A stretch of DNA of 64,000 bases, taken from contig CM049311.1 in assembly GCA_026874595.1 (NCBI GenBank), forward strand, positions 18,499,676 through 18,563,675, given 5' to 3'. A program made the position numbers and the translations under genes. The notes under the pieces are model-generated. The model ran no database searches. It saw nothing but the letters and a program-made list of their open reading frames with translations, and had not been told where the DNA came from. Below are positions 1-12,599 of this stretch, piece after piece; within the stretch, counting starts at the first letter, position 1; each line of letters starts with the position of its first letter. Source of the DNA: Sipunculus nudus (taxonomy: Eukaryota > Annelida > Sipuncula > Golfingiida > Sipunculidae).

Positions 1-983
1 AAAACAAAGGACCGGATCTAGTGGTGATGTTTCGCATTGTAAACTGAATTTCTCTTCTTGACTGCAAACTACTGCCATCTGTGGGATGATTCTAATACTA
101 AGACAGGGCCTTTGGTGGGATACATTAAAGTTGTTTTGGATCTTGAGAAAAGGGCGGACCCAGTAGGGATGATTTCCCTCAGTGGATGTATGTGTACTAC
201 CGAGTGTCATGCTACATTTGAAAATGCTCAAGCTTACGCATGCGTATAGCGTATACAGGGAAAACACAATTTTCCCATACAAGCGAACACGTAATAAAGA
301 AATATTAAATTGCTTTGCTCATTTAATTCGTTAAAAGGAGAAGCTAATAGCCTAGGGTCAGACGGTGTAAATTTATCATCCACCAAGGGACACGACTGTA
401 ATAAAAAGGATCTATCAATATAATGCCATTATTTATTAATTATTTATTAAATAAAGGTAATTTTAGAATGAAAAACTTCGAAATACACTTAAAAAACTAA
501 ATTAAGTATAAGTAACAAAAGGGAGAATCATTCATTTATTCTAAAATAACAAGCATTTTTGAATACAACAAGTAAGCAAGTAACCATGTTCGAATATATT
601 CTATGTAAAAGAAACTTCCTCTAAACATTGAGCATGCAAACTAAAGTGGGCGTTGTTCAGTTTACTAAAGGGACGAATTCTCGCACAACTCTATTGAGAC
701 ACTGTATCCATTCTGTAAGATGCTGTATGCTTTTCTATTAAAGAACAAGTATACTACTTTTATATGTTACAACTAATCTGCTATATGAATTAAATAGTCT
801 GTCTCTTTGTTATAATATCAAGCTTATTATCATTAACCAAAAACGATGTGATAAATTTTAAGGTTATTAATTGGTTTAGACCCATCACTGCGAGTTCGAC
901 ATTTAAAAAATAATATCTGCTTTTGAATGCAAAAGTAAGAATGAATATGTAATACAACGAGAATTATTTTAACCCATATTGAA
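1..983. other. 3' flank of the PhyH gene; no gene seen
   Basis: AT-rich sequence downstream of the PhyH stop codon. A 63-codon open frame at 58-249 has no recognisable features. A minus-strand AATAAA candidate is at 535-540. Nothing else can be supported. Confidence 0.4.
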
Positions 984-1770
984 TCATTCAAGTCCCCAGG
1001 TTTTCTTCAGGTCGGCCATTTTAACCCTTTGTCTTCCTGATGCTCCAGAGTCGCTGGCATACACTCCAAACTTCACGTCCAGTTCCTTGAAGTCCCCCAT
1101 GTAGCGAGGGTCGGCTGTGTCTGATGCCGCGAGCCATCTATGAAGTACACAAACAACGCATAAATATGAAAATGTACCCAAGACGATCGTTCATATCCCT
1201 TAGATTGAGTATACATATGAGTATACATACGTTTGGTATACATATGAATCTAGCTAATTACATTCCTTCTATAGTAATACATTTCTATTATTATGAATGA
1301 AACAGATTACTAGGACGAATGTTATAAGGCCGAAGGGTAAAGTGTGAATCTATTTTATTACGCTGCTATAAAGATTGAATTTTGAAATACAGATTTCTCC
1401 CACACGTGCATTGTGGAATTCATTCTTAATTCTGGACATTCATGTTCATAAATAATTAATAAGTTAGTGAAAAAAATGGATAAGAAATACAACTTATAAA
1501 AATAATGCAAGGCGGGATAAAAGGAGCTATAATTTAAAGCAAAATTATGCGGTTTATGAAAAAACATTACAAGCAATAGTTGTAAGACTTTAGTATGAAT
1601 TATATTCAATAACACATTTTGGCAGATAAAGTATACAATACTAATCGAGGAGGTATATTCTCACGGATAGACATCTTTTCAACGAGAGTTTTCTGCTAAT
1701 AAGGTAATAATTATGAAGAAATTAGATATATATATATATATACACAAGAAATAAGATATATATATAAATA

Positions 1771-1811
<41 letters not shown>

Positions 1812-4800
1812 CTATTAACTTACCTTGTGTCACAACTGATCCTGACTTTTTCTGTTGAATTAGTGGTGGACATGTGCACGAGTCTGGAAAAAATATAAAA
1901 TATTCATATTCTTTGCTAAGTAAAATTCATTTGAGAAATTTTCAGTGGATTTACGCGTTGTTAACACATGGGACGATACTTACATAATGTAAAGACGAGG
2001 TAACTACACATTGAACCCTGACACCAGCCTCGTAACCTTGGATATTAATGTATCCAGTATGGCTCAACTCTGACTATTCGCCACGCGGTGGGTTTGAGTG
2101 ACACAATTTGTGTAACGGTGAAATTATTTCTGTCGTGAATGTTAAATCTTCTAGTTTTATTCAAAGGTAGTGAATGAAAATGTGTCATCCTTTTGTCGAA
2201 ATATTTTATAATTTTACAGTGTACATCATTAACTGGTTAACTTATTAATACTCATCAGCATTTCTGTATCATCTAAGGTCCACTTATCTGTCTGACCTTT
2301 ATAAACTAGGGTAATTCTCTGGAGCTTTAATAAAATTAGACCAGAATACGTGAATATCATCGCACGCAAGCTGTTTGTTTTGTTTATATCAACCAGTTTA
2401 CAATATGTGGGGGCCCGCCAAAATAAACAAGTCAAATTCAACAAGGGCATCTGGCAGCACGTCAGATAAGCCAGAGCTTTAAAAATGGCGTTTTGCAACA
2501 AGTGATCTTTCTGCCTCCGCATATATGCAACCTACCACCTTAGGTTACATGTCTTCCCCGTTTGTCATTATTCCTGTTTTTACAAACATGTTGTTGATAA
2601 ACGAGTTCATCCACCCTTCAAGAAGGCGTTGTAAGTAATTTTCACAACCCACAATTACCCTTAGTTCATAAATATATATACACAGAGGAAGCACAAATTC
2701 GTGTTAATAGACTGCAAGAAAACTATTAACAGGTTTTATTGTCTATCAATTTTCTATTTTCTGCCTCACCTCATTGAAAATATCATGACATCTCCTGCCT
2801 GAAAGTCGCTCGTCTTCCAGACCCCACCAAATTTTGTGGTTATTTCTTCCGGATCACTGGTGAACCAGCCAGATCCTGAATTTGAAATTCGAAGGTACTT
2901 ATTTCTCTTTCACATTTGATATTTATTAAGCCTACCAAACAAAATATCTGATTAACAAAATTTCCATTCACTAACAATAAATGATTTGAATTTAAAATTA
3001 TAAACACACGCAAGCACACATTTAAAAAGAGACAGACAAACAAAAATCCGAACGAACATAAATTTCAATGCTTTTCTAAATTCACCTAATAAAACATATT
3101 GATCACCATGGATTTAACTCTGCAATAACATGTTTGCGTGTAGAACGAGCTCGGATTCAAGTTAATACATAGACGTTGACGAAAAATATAGTCAGAATCG
3201 ATTAATGGAAATATATATTTTGTTGCTTTAAATGTATGGTGAGGGGGAGTGGAGGAGAAGAGATATTAAGAGCATGGTCTCCAGAATTTCATTCATTAAT
3301 CGGTTTTGTCATGCAAATGGTATATGGGCAGAATTATATATTATTAACACTATATGCGAAGCTCACCGTCAAGATTTGCCTCTTCGACGTCTAAATTACC
3401 ATAAGTGCTTTGGAAATGACTGAAACTGAAAGTACATGTACAGATTTTTAAATGAACTTGGGGTCCCTGGCGACAGGAAAATAAAATTAAGTTTGCGCGG
3501 GTTATATTTTAAATAGCTAAACGAGTTACAAGTAAAGAGGGTAGACATGTTCGTATTTTTTAAAATCCCTTATGACCTTATTTGACATCTATATTATGAA
3601 AGAAAGAAAGATGTAGAAAGAAAAAAGCAACCATGAGACAAAAAATGCATTGACATCACTTGTAACGTCGCAATCTATTCCAGATAAATCGACCGAAATA
3701 ATGAATTCAATATTGCTTGTTTCAAATCTACATGGTCTTAATACGACTTGGTTGTACTTCAGTGGCCGAAAAATAACGTGAAAACAGCGGAGGAATCTTC
3801 ATGTTTTCTCCAAGTTACATCCGGAATTATATGGTGATGACAAACATCGGGAGTTAGATTTTTCCAGGACATTTAGAACCATAGGTCTATTGTAATACCA
3901 TGCATAAATTTTATGTTCTAGCATACATTTTCTAAATAACTTCTGAAACTTTTTATTCCCTTCCCTCACCTCGGTAACCGGTGAGACCCCTCACATACCG
4001 CCAAGGTCCCCATTTCCGGCGGTATGTCTCCTATCGGCGTCCACATCGTGTAAAGCCGCTGAGTCCCACGCCCCATGTATACATTATCCACGTGAGCCCC
4101 CGTGTAGCCCTCAGGGTGGATGCCTCTAGGAGTTAACATTATATTTAACATTTTGCTTAAGATATTTTTCATAAAACGAAAATAACAATCCGGGTATAAA
4201 ATTGAAAAAATCGAAACAGAAACAGGAAATGAACGAATAAATACAATTACATCCCACTCACCGGAGCCATTTATAGTCAAAGCTGATTGGGTCCTCATTC
4301 AACAACAATCTGAAGAAAGCTTTAGCTTCAATGAAGAAATTTCTAAGATTATGTTTACACATTTTTATTTTGTGTTTTAATAACTGGTGTAAAATCTTGC
4401 CATTTAGGGGTTATAACAGTTACAGTTAGGGGGAAACTGATCATATGTACATAATGCTTGTGCCAATCCTGAAAGCTTCGGACATATAATGATAAATATA
4501 TAAATAATATATTAACTCCTAGTATAACTAAGGTAAACAAGAATTTACTACTTTTTGTACTCTCTTACGATATGTAAGATGTATTCTTTTTGGTTATCTC
4601 TTGATTTTTCGTCTCAATATCAATAAATCAGCTTCAAATGCATGTATTTTGTGTTTTGCATATGACCTTGAATAGATAAGAAACGTTAATATTATGTGAA
4701 AACAGACAGCTTTTTTATAAATAAAAGGTAGACCATATAGGCTTTTCGTTATCTTGTGATACGTTAGCAGCATGACTTTTCAAAATGGACTTTCAAGTTA

Positions 4801-4852
4801 AAAAGACGCATTGAAGCGGTGATAAACCCAGTATAACCTACAAATAAATATA

Positions 4853-4907
<55 letters not shown>

Positions 4908-6738
4908 GTACTCCTACAAAATCTGATGCATTATATATTTCGGTGGGTTAGTATCGATCGAATCATCTTTATTATGACCTATAATGATTACTTATCGATT
5001 ACGGAATGCAAACATCAAAACGCAAATATTTTATCGTTATCTTGATATAACTTCATCTACTTACGTCTGTCACCTTCAATAACCTTGAGTACTTCTTCAC
5101 TATGAGACACTGGGTTTTTTCCCTGAAATGAGAGTTTGGCCTGTGCGATCGATCTTTATACAGTTTAGCGATGGCATTGATCAATATCTGTGATGTGTCA
5201 TTTATCATATAGGAACTATTTTCTCAGCCGCCTATCTATTGACTACAAGTGCAATAAATATATCTCAGGTACTCTCAACTACATCTATCCTTTACATGTT
5301 TCACATGTTGACATAATATGAGACTTAGCCTGGGTGCAAAAATGAACGTTTAAATTAAACAATGATTACGCCAACATAAGCGAACGAGTACCGATTTCTG
5401 TTCGCGCAGATCGCTCTAGATCAAGGTACGCGGTGTGTTGCATATACATACCCTACCTAAAAAGCATAAAAGCCTATCAAATAAGGATTTTCAATAAATT
5501 TGTCAAACAAGCCAAAATGTATCGCGCAACTTGGATATTGGTTTGAAATTTTTTTCTGATCTGCCCATGCCTACATTTTGTTGAATTTAAGTGAATCACA
5601 TTAAAAATGTGCACCTCCATTAAAGGAACACATCCTAAGCCACATCGAGGGTTCAGAACTCCCTCCTGCCAGGGGACGTTGTGACGTAATTTGTCCTGGC
5701 CACTATCCCGGATGTGAGCAAGAACTTTAAGACGAGCGTTCAGAACTTCCTCTCTGTCGTGAAGGCCCCGGATGTAGAGATATCTGAAAGTTTTATTTTT
5801 TTTTATGAAAACAAATTAATAATGTATATGGTACTGACCATAATATTAAGAGCAAAATTGTTTATTTAAGATGAAAAAAAGCTAGTTAGATAAGATACAT
5901 CCTAAGGTTAAGTTATAATCTCTACATTCGTATAAGTTTAATGAAAGAAGGCGAAAAATAAATTTTTTAAATTAATATAAGTAGTTTCACTGAAATTTTA
6001 TTTTACTTCATTTCCTGTAAATTTAGATAACTTTGGCACGGAGCATTGTCGCATAGGGTTGAATTTCATACAACTATAATATTGGAATGACAATGTACAC
6101 CCGACTGTTATAATCTAAAAAAAATCAGATGTAATAATGAGTCCAAGTGCCTCTTGTCCATTAAATGACAAGACCCGTGTCTGATTAATGAGCCGTTAAT
6201 GTGCTACTGGTGGTCTGGGTCGAGATGGGAGAATGCATAAATGGCCATATCCGTTTCTCACCGAGGAACCAGTGGAGTACCTAGCTGTTTTCTAATTCAA
6301 GGTTGGCTAGTCTGGGGTCAATTAACAGTGATATTTTGTTGTTATCAAACTAAGACACCCTCTGCGGGGAAACAATAAACACATTCAGTGGTCAGTGAAG
6401 ATAAAAAACGCGTATGAAAACTTGTTTAAAAGGAAATAGGTCCATCACCGGGAAACTATTTTAAGACAGGGAACATGAGACAAGAAAAAGGGAAATCATA
6501 TACGAAAATGTGTACACGAAACAAAATATCATAATACAAAAACATATCAGTTATTTCTTTCTGTATCCAAAGGTTTCTCCTACCCTTTGTCCTCTAGCTC
6601 CTTGTGAAGTGCATCTCTGTTGCCAAGGAGATGGTTTGCATCTTTGAGTTGCTGAAGCTGCAATGATGGGAACTCATACTCCCGTGTACCGAGCTTCACC
6701 ATCCGTGGTGAGGGGCAAGATGATTCAGGTGACGTCAT
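984..6738 (-). CDS. Phytanoyl-CoA dioxygenase (PhyH) family protein, nine exons
   Basis: Exons in transcript order: 6738-6584, 5783-5615, 5122-5065, 4325-4262, 4125-3970, 3419-3367, 2875-2770, 1883-1824, 1137-984 (stop TGA at 984-986). All junctions are GT/AG and reading phases match throughout, giving about 324 residues. Family features seen: an N-terminal [14 protein letters not shown] segment, the iron facial triad (HVD, His160/Asp162, and the distal His257 in LVHMSTT), Arg268 in VRISCDTRW as the expected 2-oxoglutarate anchor, and GWFTSDPEE before the last strands. By family knowledge it is an Fe(II)/2-oxoglutarate-dependent oxygenase. The substrate cannot be read from sequence, and it resembles the bacterial/invertebrate PhyH branch more than peroxisomal PHYH. 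No clear PTS1 is present (C-terminus TWGLE). The first Met lies 14 bases from a long TA array, so a further 5' exon cannot be excluded. The exon 2 donor (GAG|GTGCAC) is the least certain junction. A possible poly(A) signal (tttatt on plus) is at 535-540. Confidence 0.9.
1723..1805. repeat. (TA)n microsatellite, interrupted
   Basis: Two TA runs separated by a short AT-rich segment, in the intron between the penultimate and preceding PhyH exons, ending about 20 bases from the splice donor of the exon at 1824-1883. Confidence 0.9.
2459..2705 (-). repeat. Dispersed repeat, copy 1 (partner at 50565-50830)
   Basis: Read on the minus strand this segment matches 50565-50830 on plus, for example ATCAACAACATGTTTGTAAA, GGTGGTAGGTT and CACTTGTTGCAAAACGC in the same order. 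It lies in a PhyH intron. No TIR or coding capacity was identified; probably an old DNA-transposon or MITE family. Confidence 0.7.
4858..4902. repeat. (TA)n microsatellite
   Basis: Pure TA dinucleotide run in a PhyH intron. Confidence 0.9.
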
Positions 6739-6753
6739 GCTGCTGCCGAATTT

Positions 6754-6846
<93 letters not shown>

Positions 6847-6849
6847 GTA

Positions 6850-6885
<36 letters not shown>
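6754..6885. repeat. (TA)n array with TG interruptions next to the PhyH start codon
   Basis: About 130 bases of TATA with scattered TATG units. It begins roughly 15 bases upstream (in transcript sense) of the PhyH ATG at 6738. Apparent YIYIYI open frames through it on both strands are artefacts of the repeat. Confidence 0.9.
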
Positions 6886-6888
<3 letters not shown>

Positions 6889-7068
6889 TTGAACCCCACA
6901 ATTACGACCATGCACCTTTAAGACTGAGCTAAGTGGTCATAATTTTGGGGTGCTCGTATTAGTGAAATTCTAAATTATACCTTTATCATATATTGGGGAC
7001 CACGAAAATGGTCGTAATTATATATGGGGGTGGTCGCAATTTTGGGGTGGTCGCAAGGCGGGGTTCCA

Positions 7069-7071
<3 letters not shown>
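6886..7071. mobile_element. pogo/Tigger-like MITE, 186 bp, TA target site
   Basis: Ends are CAGTTGAACCCC and GGGGTTCCACTG (terminal inverted repeats with one mismatch), flanked on each side by TA. The interior repeats GGTCGTAATTTTGGGG-type motifs in both orientations. It sits between two TA arrays (6754-6885 and 7072-7110), i.e. it inserted in or seeded a TA tract. It is non-coding; mobilisation by a pogo-type transposase elsewhere in the genome is inferred from the TIR sequence. Confidence 0.75.

Positions 7072-7110
<39 letters not shown>
7072..7110. repeat. (TA)n microsatellite
   Basis: Pure TA run directly abutting the right end of the pogo-like MITE. Confidence 0.9.
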
Positions 7111-7113
<3 letters not shown>

Positions 7114-7805
7114 GGTTCTTTTTCTATAACTAAATCAACCTTGGGGCTTTTGGGGGGAGGGGGCAGCGGGAGGCGAAGGGGGATTCCTTTTCTTTCTTTT
7201 ATTCTGTCTCCTGTTCCTCTTACTCCCTGTCGGTCTCTGTCTGTCTATCTGTTTGTAACTCTCTGTCTATACGTGTACTTCAGGGGCTGGATGACATATT
7301 TGGTAAGAATCAAACTTTGACCAGAATAAATGAAAGTAAACCTCTTATGACTGTCTCCGTCTCTGCCTGCAGACACTGGTATCACGGAAGATGTATGTGT
7401 GAATATCACATTAATCTGAATTATACCTTAAAGGAGAAAATACAAGCATATTAATATAACAAGTCACAAAGGTTTTAGATATATAGGGGCATGCTCTATT
7501 GTTATGTAACCTGGAACTTACCTAAATATATCAGTGAAGGCGAGATAGTAAATTAATGTCCCTGCAAGTGTCTTTGCATGGAACGTTGCACAAAGCTATC
7601 GCGTTTTGGTGTATGCGTTCATGTACACATACGTCAAAGGATGGTATATCGGCCAGGACCAAATTCCACTGCAGTTGAAATGATAATGTCATACGCAGTT
7701 TAATCACGAGCATCACACTCAGAATCAATAATATAACGCCGTCTCTTTATAGCTTGAGAAACTTTATCCTGGAATAGAGCAAATGTCGTGACACATCTTG
7801 TTGTT

Positions 7806-7970
7806 GTGGCTCTACTTCACAAGCAAACATAGACTGCCCCTCCGTAGAATGTATATCTCTGGAAAGGCAAATACCACTGGATAGGCATCCTTAATCGGGT
7901 CCAAATCAAAATGGGACCATATCCCATCCCTCCTGGACCATGTCCTATTCCTCCCAAACTGTTTCCATAC
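7806..7970 (-). repeat. Left arm of an inverted repeat
   Basis: Read on minus this matches 8563-8745 on plus, for example GTTTGGGAGGAATAGGACAT versus GTCTGGGAGGAATTGGACAT and TCTATGTTTGCTTGTGAAGT versus TCGATGTTTGCCTGTGAAGT. This arm has stops in the frame that is open in the other arm. The two arms enclose about 590 bases including a SINE. Confidence 0.75.
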
Positions 7971-8007
7971 CTCAAAAATAACTTTCTTTGTAATCTGCCT
8001 CCAACGG

Positions 8008-8225
8008 AGGCCTGGGCAGCTGAACGGAAAAGCTCTCGGCCTTTTCCGCTGGCGACCCGGGTTCGATCCCTGGAGCTGCAGTGAGAGTAGGTTGTAGTGG
8101 CCCGTCAAAGGTCGGTGGTTCTCTCCGGCTTCCTCCACCTATCTCACTACGATCTTCACCTCTATCAGCATCTACTATTTTCTCCTTAAATATCTTACTA
8201 AATAAAGACTCAATCTGTCAAAATT
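8008..8225 (+). mobile_element. tRNA-derived SINE
   Basis: The tRNA-like head has a pol III B box GGTTCGATCCC at 8060-8070 and an A-box-like segment (GGGCAGCTGAACGG) near 8014. It is followed by a non-tRNA body including GTGGTTCTCTCCGGCTTCC, a motif of the type seen in mollusc SINE bodies, and an AATAAA-like 3' part. The extra body and imperfect cloverleaf argue against a functional tRNA gene. The end boundary is approximate. Confidence 0.65.
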
Positions 8226-8562
8226 TGTCGTTGCTAAGGGAGCAATTGCGAGTCGGATTTTCCGGAGATCTGTGACTGGCTCGAGCGCCGATTTCACTGT
8301 CAGTCTGTCAGTCTTCTCATTTACACAAACACGTTTGATACGGTTTTTCTCTCTATGGCGTACAAAGTAACGTTTTAACCACATGATCCTCGGTAAGCAA
8401 AAATTAAACAAGTAAAACGAACATCTATAAAAACATAAAGAACATGAGAATATCCTTCGGTAAAAAAAAGTCATTCTTACCTAGAAATGTATAAAATTTT
8501 AAAATGATTCGTTAAAAGCAAATATACATTATCTGCAAACATTTGAAATGGCATTTGAAAGA

Positions 8563-8745
8563 AATTTATTTTGGAGGGATGGTACAGAGTCTGGGAGGAA
8601 TTGGACATGGTCCAGGAGGGATATGTGGATCCTTGGTACCATTTTGATGTGGAGCTGGGAAAGGATGCCTATCCAGAGAAATTGGTTTGCCTTTCCCGAG
8701 GTATGCACTCCACTGCGGACCATTCGATGTTTGCCTGTGAAGTGT
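8563..8745 (+). repeat. Right arm of an inverted repeat
   Basis: Homologous to 7806-7970 in opposite orientation. It carries an open frame (about 58 codons) with no recognised domain. Because the sister arm conserves bases rather than one frame, I treat it as non-coding repeat sequence, possibly a foldback element. Confidence 0.6.
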
Positions 8746-9429
8746 AACAATACTGCAAGACGTTAATGCAGATATTATTAAACAATCTCGAATAATATCT
8801 AATCATTTATAATGAGTCGCTATAGATTTTTATGTTTCAAAGGATCTCGTATCCGTTAAATTTGGCAACACATATTTTCGTATCTTGAAATGACCAGCAA
8901 AAGTCTGTTCCTGGTAACGTCTGTTCAGTATTTTGTTTCTAGTTTTGGACGTCTAGAACACTTACAATGCTGAGCAAGTTAATGCTTGTCTAAGTGTTAT
9001 ATAAATGATTCGGCGATAAGTATTTAAATTGATCTTCTTTGAAATTTATATACGTCTTTGACAAAAGCGCGCATAGTGCCAATTTAATCCTTTATGCATA
9101 TACATGTACTTTATTTTGCCCAAGAAGGACTGCCTAAGGAATGCCCTCTCTGGCCCACAACGGCCCTCCATGACGGCCTATGTATCCAGGATGTGTGCAC
9201 GGTTATTTCATTTTAACAAACATAGACTTAACTGAATTTTTCTCTATCCTCATTTGTAAAAAGTAACCCGTTTCTATTCTCCAATTGTCTTCACATCTCT
9301 ATTTAAATTCAACATTTCAACCAATGGCGTGCGCAGGATTTTAGCATAGGGGGGCTCACGACCAAAAATATTCTGAAATTTTACACCCCCCATGCACCCC
9401 TTCGGCCGAGGTCTTTCATGCTTGATAAG

Positions 9430-10115
9430 CAACCAAAATTATGACATGTGGAGAAAATCTTGAAGGCACAACTTAAAAAAAAACTTGAAACAGATGCACT
9501 ATGACATGTGGAGACATCTGCAGGGGAACATAACATGTGACCCATGGGTCATGACGCTCAGCCGACTGTCCTTGCACAGACATCTAATTAAGATAGGCGG
9601 CATCATTGTTCCTGCATATAAGTTCATCAAGACCCATAAACACAACAAATTTGATGACAATCAAACCAGCCTTTCATAAGGAATCCGGCAATTTGTGTGT
9701 ATTTTGCATTATTTCTGGGGTGCTCAATCATACCCAAAAACTCTGAGAATATAGGTCACTGTGACTCAATTTCAGGTTTCTATGGAGAACATTTGAGGAA
9801 GTCTCAGGAAGTCAAGTAAGAAGATTCTTGGCCCCATGGTTACGATTGGTATCAATTTTTCAATTATTCTGGGGGGTACTTCAGAGCCCCATAGCTCGAA
9901 AAATATGGGTGACAGAGACCTAATTTCAGGTTTTCAAGTAGAATTTTCATGGGCCTCCCAGCATGTCAAGATAGAAGATTCTAGGTCTAGCCGTTACGAT
10001 TTGTGTCTTGTTAATAGATAACCGCATTTTTAAGGTCTCAAAATAGATTAAAAAATAGTAAAAAATCGAAACAAGGGACCTATGGGTCACGACGCTCAGC
10101 TGTTATATATGATAA
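9430..10115 (+). repeat. Cluster of microsatellite-associated repeat units (family R1)
   Basis: Two degenerate copies of a unit containing an ATTCTGGGGGGT segment, then AGAGCCCCATAGCT, GACCTAATTTCAGGTTT and GGTTACGATTTGTG. The same order recurs at 12702-13030, 13045-13409 and 24848-25220. The start carries the TATGACATGTGGAGAC module also found at 13447 and, inverted, at 27027-27103. Confidence 0.7.
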
Positions 10116-11383
10116 AAAAATATTATTTAGAAATGAGGCACATGCTGGTTCTGTGTGGTAATAAATATAAGCTGTATTATGAGTTGTTGTTGTTTAGCTT
10201 ATGTATGATTTTTATAGTACCTTTGGAGACAGGGAAGAGGATTGATTTCATTTATTTTATTAACAATTGGAGTACTATTGTCACACAGATTTTGACTTGG
10301 CCATATAACTTATAAGCAGAACATATAATATAAGAGTTTAACTATTTATTAAAAAAAAATACAAATATTGTCCCAAATATAATTTTTATTAAAAATAATA
10401 AGAGAATCATATGATTGTTTAAAATGAAATATAACTGATATGATTATTAAAATAATATTAAAGAATATATTAATGAATGCATTCATGAATACATTTTGAA
10501 AGTATTTGCACGAGTATTCATATACTTTCATTTTTACCTAAATTCCCATTCTTTATGCAAGAAATTTTATAATGGAGTACATAATCATATTCGTATTTAA
10601 ATACAATTACAAAGTATTCGCACCATGTCTGGTATTTATTCAATTTTCACCAAACAATGATGCTGAGAATCAGAATATACAAAATTCACACATTTAAATA
10701 ATGATCATAAGTACCTGGTTTTATGGCTTTTATTTATATTAAAAAATAACTGTAAAAAATTCATTTTGGACTAATTTCCCATCAATGTACACACTAGACA
10801 CAGTAGGAATCTAGATTAATATTATCAACTGCATCTTTGTCTATCATTAATTTCCTTCATATGATCCCTAATGATTAGTAATGAATAATATGATTTACTT
10901 CTTTATCATTAAAATTGAACTGAAAAATGCCATAGGTGACTGCATGGTGTTATTTGGAATATGTGACATTCTACCCATCGATACCAGATTCTTATATCAT
11001 CAGCAACTGCAAGTTAATTTCCTGTTATTATAAACTAACAAATTCCTTATCTATTTTTCTTTAATTTGTTATTAAAAACCAATAAAAATTTATTATTTTG
11101 TTGTTTATTGTTATGTTGTTGGTTAAAACTACTAGATGAGTTGGGTTGGACACCTGGATCAACTGTGGCTGGCCATAAGCTGCCTGGATTCCTGTATTCC
11201 TCGCCTCAAGCGTGCATAATTTGATGAAAGGTCAACAAGGTCAACATACAGGTGACTCAAGAGGGGCTGGAGAGAGCCAAAGTCTGACAGGGTCTCATAA
11301 AAAACATTAACAAAAGCTACAATTGTTGGCCAATTTCTTTCAGCTTTCTAAACTAAAAAGCTGAAATCCTTATGTGTGCATGA

Positions 11384-11890
11384 TATGAAAATTATATCAA
11401 CAGTGCTCACGGGAAACAAACGTGCCATGGTCACAGTTGGGCAAAATTTAAGGTACTAATTTTATATTTATACTAATAACTTATAAAATTTGAAAAATTC
11501 AGAACAAATTTTGGGTATTCAATTGAATCTTGATTAAATAATGTTACATCCCTGACAAAAAAATCTCTAGCAATGCCCTTGTTAAGGGAGTAAATATATT
11601 TCTTGATTTTTTACAAAGTGCATTATGTTTGGGCCCATGACTTAAAACAATTACGCAATACTGACATCATTCTGGGATGTGCATAGAGAATGAAAAATAT
11701 GTATATTGTTTATGATTAATGTCAGATCAGTGGTTTTGATATTAGGCAGTCTTGAAGTGTAACAATGGGTTTTTAATGGAAAAATGAAGTTTTTCATTAA
11801 TATCTCGAAGGTATTAAGTCCTAGTGACCAAATTCTTGGCATGGTAGGGGATTTTGGAGACATCTAACTGTATGCTGAATTTAAGGAACT
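11384..11890 (+). repeat. Tandem repeat family R2, copy 1 (period about 675 bp)
   Basis: Begins near AACGTGCCATGGTCACAG and ends near GAGACATCTAACTGTATGCT. The same sequence recurs at 12054-12560 with offsets of 670-682 bases. Short open frames on minus in both copies (MSPKSP/MSPRSP) are homologous, but they are short and contain no domain. Confidence 0.8.
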
Positions 11891-12053
11891 AAGAGCTGAA
11901 GCTGGGGAGCTGAGCTTTTGCAAACAGCATAACACTAGCTTGATGTAAACAATATGTTACAAGGTGCTTGAAAACTTGATTAAAATCTACAGTTTTTGAT
12001 CAACTGGTTTCAAATTTTTGGTGTTAACAGTTGAAATGCTGACAAAAACATGC

Positions 12054-12560
12054 TGTGAAAATTAAATCCACAGTACTTACAGGAAAAAAACGTGCCATGG
12101 TCAAAGTTGGGCAAAATTTAAGGTACCAATTTTTTATTTTTATTAATATTTTAAAAAATTTAAAAGATTTTCATCTAATTTTGGGTATACAATTTAATTT
12201 TGATTAATTAAAGTTATATTACTGGAAAAAAGGTCCACAGCTTTAACATTTTTTGTGTTAAGTGATCAAATATCTTTCCTTATTTTTTTCAAAATGCATT
12301 ATGTTTGGGCCCAGAACTTTTTTAAATTAAATAATACAGACATAATTTCTGGCATGTACATAGGAACTATATAGAGGAATATTTATGGTAAATATGAGGA
12401 AAAACAGATGAGTGGTTTTGATATTAGGCAGTCCTAAACTGTGAAAATAGGTTTTTAATAAAAAATTAAGGTTTTTCCTTAATTTCTCAAAGGAACGAAG
12501 TTGCAAAGACCCAGTTTTCGGCTTGGTAGGAGATCTTGGGGACATCTAACATTATGCTGA
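12054..12560 (+). repeat. Tandem repeat family R2, copy 2
   Basis: Second copy of the 11384-11890 unit (AACGTGCCATGGTCAAAG ... GGGACATCTAACATTATGCT). It is followed by a GGAC microsatellite and the shared 3' end GACTTATAGTCAGCTGAGC. Confidence 0.8.
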
Positions 12561-12599
12561 ATTTTGGATTCCTAGGTCCTACGGTTTCAAAACGTGCCA

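Noticed and set aside
6580-6932. Long open frames of repeated Tyr-Ile through TA arrays (also at 7024, 15274, 25617, 38499, 45786, 51729-52290)
   Set aside because: They are translations of (TA)n microsatellites. Only the part at 6584-6738 on minus is real coding sequence (PhyH exon 1).
8009-8080. tRNA gene
   Set aside because: B box present, but the cloverleaf is imperfect and a long non-tRNA body follows, so it is a SINE head.
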